This document shows, in pieces, positions 57,851-64,000 of a DNA stretch of 64,000 nt. A program made the position numbers and the translations under genes. Under the pieces are notes generated by a model. That model was not told the DNA's origin and made no database searches. It saw only the letters and a list, made by a program, of their open reading frames with translations. The number at the start of each line of letters is the position of its first letter. Position 1 is the stretch's first letter. Origin of the DNA: Pogonophryne albipinna (Eukaryota; Chordata; Actinopteri; Perciformes; Artedidraconidae). The DNA is taken from NCBI GenBank assembly GCA_028583405.1, contig JAPTMU010000093.1:553000-616999 (forward strand). The letters are read 5' to 3'.

Positions 57851-60800
57851 GCTACAACTGTGGAGAATTGAAGATTTTATCACCTGATATATAAGAAGTG
57901 TTATGTTTGAATGGCAGAAAGTCTTGTTGCAATTTCCAGATATGGAAGGAGGCCCCTTGAGTTTCTCTGTTAATTATCAATAGTCTGGGCAAGTAACAGG
58001 GGAAGCCAGGGGGGAGATTTTCCTCAGATTTAATGCAGTTACATTCTTGTAGTTAATGATGCATGACAGGCAGACCCATAAAAAGCCTTGAGAATTGAGT
58101 CACACAGTTAAGAGAGACAATAGTCCTTCTGATTTATCAATAAATGCATTCATTCCAGTAAACGCTGACTTCGAGGTGAAAGGAAGTTCACAGAAGCCCT
58201 TAAAGCGACAAGAACAATTAACTTCTGTTAATGCTAAGGAGTGTGTGTCTATTTGAGCAGCTATATGTGAATTCTGCTCAGACAATACCTGTGTTTGTGT
58301 TTTATATTGATTTCTCTGTTTTATTCTTTCATAAATGTGAGGACTAAAATTGCTCCAAGCATTGTGGGGTGCAGGTTTGCAAAACAGGAGACGATGGGGG
58401 AGGGTAGGTAAAGTTATAAAATAGATAAAGCAACGGTTGAAAGCCTCGTAGATTTTTCAGAATCTTACGGCTAAACTCGTTAGCTACACGTGAAGCGATG
58501 GAGGAGTGTAAGACGAAGGTGAAAGGCCCCGTGGGTTTTTTCAGAAATCGAGACGGCAAGCCCATCGGGGAAGTTCAGTGGTTTTCTAAAGACTCCATCC
58601 AGAACAAACCAGAATAATGCTTTCCAGTCTCATAGGAGCTGCAGTTGCATTATATGTTAAGAATCCAAGAGCAGAAACGCGAACTTCAAAAGCCATTGAA
58701 ATTAACGGATTTCTCACTGTCTTGTTCTGTTGGGTTTAACGCCCATTCTGTTGAAAGAAATATCGCATCTTAAAAGCTGAACAGACAGCGAGGAGGATAT
58801 ATTTATGTGCTTTTGAATAAATAGAATATATTATTGAACATAGAATGGCCTAAGTCAGATAAAGAAATGCGAAGTCATCATGGTAGAATACCATGGGTTT
58901 AAAAAAGCCCCCCTTTCTCCACATTTCTGCTCTAATTGCTGTGCAGCAGCCCGGAGCCAGACTGCTTGTTAATGCCTGGAAAATGGCTGCTGAGCGTTGG
59001 ATTTAAAACAAGGAGTGAATAATCAACAAGTGATCTGAAGTTGGAGTGAATAACATTGAAAATTAATGGATCAATGTGTGATTTGATGTAGTAAGATATA
59101 TTGAAATAAATAAGAAACTATAATTTGTTGTTTTTAAGCATAGTTTTTGTGGGATAGTTACGTCACATTGTGGTTTTAATGAGAAGTTTTGAGAACTGAT
59201 TGTTACTATTGCATTGCATTGTGAATTTCGTGGTATTTGTCATTAACTGAGAATTTTACTTAATTATATTTCAGAGGAACTTAATTGCATACAGAAACGT
59301 TGAGGGAAAGTAAAAAGAGGTTTACTGAGTATATGAAGTACATGCAGGTTAAGGTTCGATTCAAATTAAATATGATAGTGGATTATTCCACCTAGATATA
59401 GAAAGAGGATAATTTGTTAAACATTAAATAACAAACTCACTGTAAGAAATATATATTGTAATGTTATTTAGGAGTGTTATGAACTGGCTTTGGCTGGTTA
59501 CATTTTTTATTGAAACCAGACTACAAGTCGTATGGTTTAATTTGTATTGAACTCAGTCTCCAAGCAGTGTGGTTTATATCTGCACATGTGTTGAGTGTTC
59601 CCCTTCCCCCACTCACATGAGGCCAGTGCTATACTGCTAAGCTAGTTGGCCAGCCAGTTGGCATACTAGATGGTGAAATAGTTGGAGTAAAGATGTACAC
59701 GAACAATGAGAGTAGATTAAGTTGTTTTGTTTTTCATGCTTTTCACCAAGGCTCATTTGAGTGGTTATTGTTTTAATGTAGTGTTTTGTTATATTTCTGA
59801 ACTATAATGTACCCACACGCATGTGGTTTATTTGTCACAGTTCATTTTAGAGTCAGCCACCTCATGGCTAGATCTCATCTCTGAGAGTCCATTGTGTTAA
59901 TGATAAAAGGTCCTTTTGTTCTTCAGGCCACATGTCAAGGATGATCAGCATCCAATTTATTTGACCCCATGAGGTCAAGAGTCATTCTGTTAGACCACAA
60001 TCTTGTGTAAGACAAATCATTGTTCTTTTGTCACATTTTGAATTACATAAGATTTCATTTTGCTAAATCAATTTATCTATAAATGTTGTAGTTGGAGTTT
60101 GGTGTTTGCTAACATTTTTAGGAACGAAATAGGCCTACACTTGGGTCAAATTACATTACTGTGATCTGATTAGTGTGCTCTGCAGGTTTACTATTGTTCT
60201 AACCAAGCAGTGGGATTTTTAGGTGCAGGGGGATTCTTTCATAGTGTGTGGAATATGCGATGCTGGAAACATGTGGGTGTTGAAAAACTTAGTTTGGGTA
60301 AATATGTCACAGTGGATGAAACGATTATTAGAGGGAGTTTTTGTAATATCATTAGTAGACATTAATTGTGTTGTTTAGATGACATTTAACTACTAAGACA
60401 GATAGTATGATTAGAAAGAGACAGAGTGGAAAGGGTTGGATTTATTTAACCTCAGTGTGCTAGAATTTCTATAGGTAATGCGTCCCGAGACCTGGACTCT
60501 ATCTCTCTGCATGTCATACGGCTAAGACCCCGATCCTCCAAGCAGACGAAAGACCTAACCCAACAGGAGACTCCTCCTTCTCAATAGACCAGACAGAGAA
60601 CCAGAGCTGAACCAACAACAACAATAAGAACTGCATCCAGAACTATCTCCACCTGTGGCATCCAGAACCAAACAGCTTGCTGACAGGCAGAGATCTACTC
60701 TCACCAGTCCCTCAAACAGGGCATGAAGTTCCAAGCTGAGCCACAAGATTTGGCACAAGAGCAAAGTGTGGGACATGAGAGCAGAATCCGCCCTCCATAA

Positions 60801-61871
60801 AGCAGCAGAGAGACTGTAAAGGAGGAGATGAAATGCAAAGCAGTTCAAGAACCGTGGCATGATGGGGGCTGCAGATGTAGCTGGGCAGAGGGCTGCCTCA
60901 AAGAGTTACAACAGCTGATGGATAAAGGGGGAGGAGTCAGAATCAGAGGAGATGGCCGAGCAGAATGTGAGGTGGCCAGGGATCGCGGCTTGAGATAAAC
61001 CAGAGGAGAGGGGAAGGGAATCAACGGGAATGAGTGAGTTTACACATAAACACACTTATAAGCGCACATTTAAAGAACTTGAATTGACTTGATAAATAAG
61101 TGAAGATAAAAAGTTGTATTAACCATGAATTAATCAATTGGTAAATTAAAAATAGCAGTAAAGAGGAAACTATTAAGGTAAAATGAGAATCATCCTAAAA
61201 CACACTGAGGGATAAAGAGGGATACATGACATTATATAACCATATTCTTCAATCTTTTCATCATGTTAACAAATCATTCTTCAAGAGATTTTTATTCACT
61301 TGTGAATAAAGTAGTGATCTTAGTTGTTACAATGTTGAACACCATTAAAGGGGTAGTTTTAGGAACCGCTCTATAAGACAAACCTTTATTTGAATGGATA
61401 ATGTTAGAGGGAGAGCTAGTGCCAAGCCAAATATAGTATTCCAATCTATAAATTATTGATTTCACCATTGTGCCATGGTGATTACCATAGGAGGGCATTA
61501 AGATGGAAATATGAAATGACTTCTGTTTTTAAATCCTTGATAAAGGAGGGAGTAATTGTTGCATGTTCGGACACCCAGGGTTCCACACACTGCTAAAGAG
61601 TTTAACATTGTTTTTTAGGTGGACCAGAATTGAAGATGAGCTATGAAATGCATAGCAGAGCTACACAGATCCTAGTAATGTTTTGACACAAGATAATAGT
61701 TAAGTACACAAGTTTCTGAAATAGATCTATTAGACATTTTAATATAGATTAGGTGTTAATGAACTGCAGTAGTAGTACTATATGGAAGTGAAATTTTTTG
61801 GCTGACACTTTTCAGGGAAAGTGGGGAACAGCTGTTCCGATGAAAAGTTAGAGATATTTGGAAAATTATAG
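57851..61871. other. AT-rich DNA without recognised genes
   Basis: About 4 kb with scattered stops in all frames. The only coding-looking piece is a 39-codon ORF at 58,498-58,617. GC-richer stretches at 60,480-61,020 show no frame, repeat or RNA structure I can name. Confidence 0.5.
58498..58617 (+). CDS. Small ORF of 39 codons, unknown
   Basis: ATG at 58,498, TAA at 58,615. The peptide is hydrophilic and basic (starts MEECKTKVKGPVGFF, contains NRDGKPIGEVQWF). It has coding-like composition against AT-rich surroundings, but no homologue is recognised and no promoter or splice context was identified. It could be an exon remnant or chance. Confidence 0.15.
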   Translation: MEECKTKVKGPVGFFRNRDGKPIGEVQWFSKDSIQNKPE

Positions 61872-62646
61872 TTCAATCAGGAGAGACGTGATGTATGAGT
61901 ACATGTTTATTATCGGGACACGTGACATGCGGGAATAGTGATTGACGTATTACAACAAGTAACTGTAATGATGTTTTGGCGATTAGGCCCCGGGTTTTCA
62001 GGATGATCATTCAGGAGGGAAAGAACCGCTCTGATGAACCCCCCGGGGTCTAGACACTGGTGGTGGTGATAGTAGTTCGGTCCGATCTGAAGGGAGAAGG
62101 TTTAGCTTGGCCCTGTATTTAGGAGACAGGAGGCGAAGGGGTGGAGGAGGGTTGTGCGTTGACACCTGAAATGACAACTGACAGGAAGGGGAGAGCAGAT
62201 TTAAAGGGGTTAGCAGGTGCGATGATTGGCTAGCCGGGGCATAATGCCCCTGATCACTTATTGAGATAACGTGTGACTCCCGATGATGTTGTCTTCCTGA
62301 TTGAACTTACGCTGAGCTACATTTCAATCAGGAGAGACGTGATGTATGAGTACATGTTTATTATCGGGACACGTGACATGCGGGAATAGTGATTGACGTA
62401 TTACAACAAGTAACTGTAATGATGTTTTGGCGATTAGGCCCCAGGTTTTCAGGATGATCATTCAGGAGGGAAAGAACCGCTCTGATGAACCCCCAAAAGA
62501 AGTGAAGTATGAAGTACGGAGCTGTGAGCGATTCTTACCTTGCGGCTGGCTGCGGAGATCTATGGATGAAATGAGAGATTAACATGGGACATGATGAGCG
62601 CCGGAATTGCTTCCGGGCTGCGGGGTTAGACATGCGCGGGCCCACT

Positions 62647-62945
62647 GGCCGCAACCTGCACTGCAGGGTTAACATGACGCAGACCCACTGGCCGCAATCT
62701 GCACCCGCAGGGTTAAACCTAAGCGCAGACCTGTGTCCGCAACCTGCACCAGCAGAGTTAAACCTAAGCGCAGACCTGTGTCCGCAACCTGCACCAGCAG
62801 GGTTAAACCTAAGCGCGGACCTGTGTCCGCAACCTGCACCAGCAGGGTTAAACCTAAGCGCGGACCTGTGTCCGCAACCTGCACCCGCAGGGTTAAACAT
62901 ACGCGGACCCACGTCCGCGACCTGCACTTGCAGGATTAGCGTACG
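62647..62945. repeat. 45-bp tandem repeat in the Ngaro 3' region
   Basis: About seven units of CCGCAACCTGCACCAGCAGG plus GTTAAACCTAAGCGCGGACC and TGTGT; outer units are degenerate. It lies between the recombinase stop codon and B1. It is unrelated in sequence to the 45-bp array in COX7A. Frames here are repeat artefacts. Confidence 0.9.
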
Positions 62946-63040
62946 CAGGTCCGGAGTCATAGCCTGACAATTACGAGAACCGTAGACACGTATACATGCT
63001 GACGTGTACCACCACCAGTTATAGGCATAATTACCATATT

Positions 63041-64000
63041 TTAGTGTTTGAGGGACCTTTGGATTGCCAGCACGGCACTGATGTCCGGGCGGATGTAGGA
63101 TGTGAAGGCAGAGGAGGACCATCGTCCGAGTTGTTGCAGGGATGAGGATGAGACGCCTTGATTAGCAGCGGAGGTAGCTGCGCCTATCCTGAACGAATGC
63201 CCCGAGAATAATTGGGGCGATAAGCCGGATCTAATGAGAACTTGCTTTAGGTAATGATTGAACTGGCGTTGAGTTAAGGGAATATTCCCTGAAATAAGAA
63301 ATAGTGGTGAGAGAGGATTAATGGAAGGTCTAAGATGCAGGAATTTAATCATGGGTTTATAAGGGCAGAACGGGGAATCGTTGCGAGCTGCGATGACGGA
63401 GCAGGCGCCTCCGCATTTGGAGTGTTTAATGCTTAAACTAAAATGGCTAGCGTGGAAGGATAGGTCGTTAAGGCAGACGTCGTGATTGGGATTGAACGAT
63501 AGGGAAGCTGTGGTAAATTCGCCTGGTCTAAGAAAAGCATAAAATGCCAGCAGAAATGCGGCGTCGAGTAGCGCGTCGATGTAGGGAGAAAATAATCCTT
63601 CTCTAAGTTTGGAGAGCATGAGGCGCAGCGTGGAGAGTGTAATGGGTCGTCTACGGTCTAACACTGGGGGAAACGTTTTGAGGAGACCTCTAAGTATGAG
63701 TTTAACTGATTGGTTAGCAAGCAAGCTGGGGAAGCTGGGATCGAAGCAGCGAATGTTGAACTGTACTCCTGCTAAGAGGCCCCGGATGTATTGGGGTTTG
63801 AGGTGGCGAACAGTGGCGCAGTAACACATGAAGGCGCACACGGTGGGGATGAGCACGGGTTTAAGTGAGATGCCTACGGAAACACAAAAGAAAGCGAACG
63901 TTCTCCATGCGAAGTCGTACGTTCTGAGGGTGGAAGCGGCTAAGCCTTTCCTCATAAAATATCTGGCGGACTCTAGGTGCCTAGCTAAGGGGCTCTTGTT
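63041..64000 (-). CDS. Ngaro-type tyrosine recombinase (5' end outside window)
   Basis: Integrates the element's DNA circle by cut-and-rejoin chemistry instead of a DDE integrase. The frame is open from the window edge (NKSPLARHLESARYF, then MRKGLA at 63,955) to a stop at 63,041, about 320 codons. N-terminal core-binding part: LAASTLRTYDFAWRTFAFF. Catalytic part: R in FLRPGEF, K in SLSIKHSKCGG, H-x-x-R in SGHSFRIGAATSAA, W in LGRWSS and the nucleophile Y in FTSYIRP. All expected residues are present and no stop occurs, so it may be recently active. Methionines inside are not necessarily the start. Confidence 0.88.
   Translation of the reverse strand, partial: NKSPLARHLESARYFMRKGLAASTLRTYDFAWRTFAFFCVSVGISLKPVLIPTVCAFMCYCATVRHLKPQYIRGLLAGVQFNIRCFDPSFPSLLANQSVKLILRGLLKTFPPVLDRRRPITLSTLRLMLSKLREGLFSPYIDALLDAAFLLAFYAFLRPGEFTTASLSFNPNHDVCLNDLSFHASHFSLSIKHSKCGGACSVIAARNDSPFCPYKPMIKFLHLRPSINPLSPLFLISGNIPLTQRQFNHYLKQVLIRSGLSPQLFSGHSFRIGAATSAANQGVSSSSLQQLGRWSSSAFTSYIRPDISAVLAIQRSLKH

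Larger units (their letters stand above)
61872..64000 (-). mobile_element. Ngaro-like (DIRS-order) retroelement, 3' part
   Basis: Minus-strand element cut by the window edge. From right to left: tyrosine recombinase ORF (64,000-63,041), about 550 bp containing a 45-bp tandem repeat, then split direct repeats: B1 62,323-62,494, A2 62,046-62,322, B2 61,872-62,045. B1 and B2 are nearly identical (TTCAATCAGGAGAGACGTG...CCGCTCTGATGAACC; one substitution seen, CCCCGGG/CCCCAGG). This A1-ORFs-B1-A2-B2 layout with a tyrosine recombinase and no LTRs is the Ngaro signature; A1 and the reverse transcriptase should lie to the right. Confidence 0.8.

Noticed and set aside
60480..61020. Possible retroviral leader or structural RNA in a GC-richer stretch
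   Set aside because: I found no primer binding site, polypurine tract, LTR pair or cloverleaf I could defend.
62535..63122. 195-codon frame over the 45-bp repeats in the Ngaro element
   Set aside because: Open because the repeat is 45 bp; repeat-encoded peptides overlap on both strands, and the region lies after the recombinase stop in the 3' part of the element.

Overview
The window reads as nuclear DNA of a teleost fish. Its genes are split by GT-AG introns. It is full of repeat families typical of ray-finned fish (hAT and TTAA-type non-autonomous DNA transposons, L2/CR1/Rex-like LINE tails, a Ngaro-type tyrosine-recombinase retroelement) and holds several very large minisatellites. Little of it is coding. 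I made no database searches; family names come from motif recognition.

Layout. (1) 1-10.5 kb: copy A of a segmental duplication (708-7,597) carrying a minus-strand two-Ig-domain receptor gene, then transposon debris and a third, badly eroded piece of the same receptor (copy C, 9.63-10.10 kb). (2) 10.55-23.57 kb: a 57-bp minisatellite of roughly 175 units, interrupted by a 2,985-bp transposon with long terminal inverted repeats and a remnant ORF with a CXC (tesmin/TSO1-type) cysteine domain; a hAT element with a perfect 8-bp target duplication sits inside its left arm. The array ends in an assembly gap of exactly 1,000 N. (3) 24.6-28 kb: more transposons and the 5' end of a SYNCRIP/hnRNP-Q-like gene on the minus strand (5'UTR exon plus first coding exon only). 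(4) 28.9-40.0 kb: a complete four-exon cytochrome c oxidase subunit 7A gene on the plus strand, 82 codons over about 11 kb. Its second intron is about 9.2 kb, of which some 7.7 kb is three unrelated minisatellites: about 21 bp, the same 57 bp as in (2), and 45 bp. (5) 41.0-54.8 kb: copy B of the duplication in the same orientation, stretched by a 3.6-kb nest of transposons and by a 3.7-kb intronic insertion containing a 29-bp minisatellite. (6) 54.8-64 kb: a decayed LINE with a reverse transcriptase (minus strand) carrying a solo LTR, 4 kb of AT-rich DNA without recognisable genes, and the 3' end of a Ngaro-like element with its tyrosine recombinase and split direct repeats.

What connects the pieces. 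The only intact gene is COX7A, an inner-membrane subunit of respiratory complex IV, with a TATA box and an ETS/GABP-like site in its short promoter. Both introns preceding its exons 2 and 3 have tandem repeats abutting the 3' splice site, and the 45-bp array appears to be a roughly 79-fold amplification of the branch-point region. The receptor copies are paralogues with complementary lesions: A has an intact ectodomain but a deletion through stalk and membrane segment; B has the membrane exon but single-base frameshifts. A and B are direct repeats flanking COX7A, so unequal exchange could delete or duplicate it. Many lesions are single-base changes in homopolymers, so assembly error must be kept in mind.
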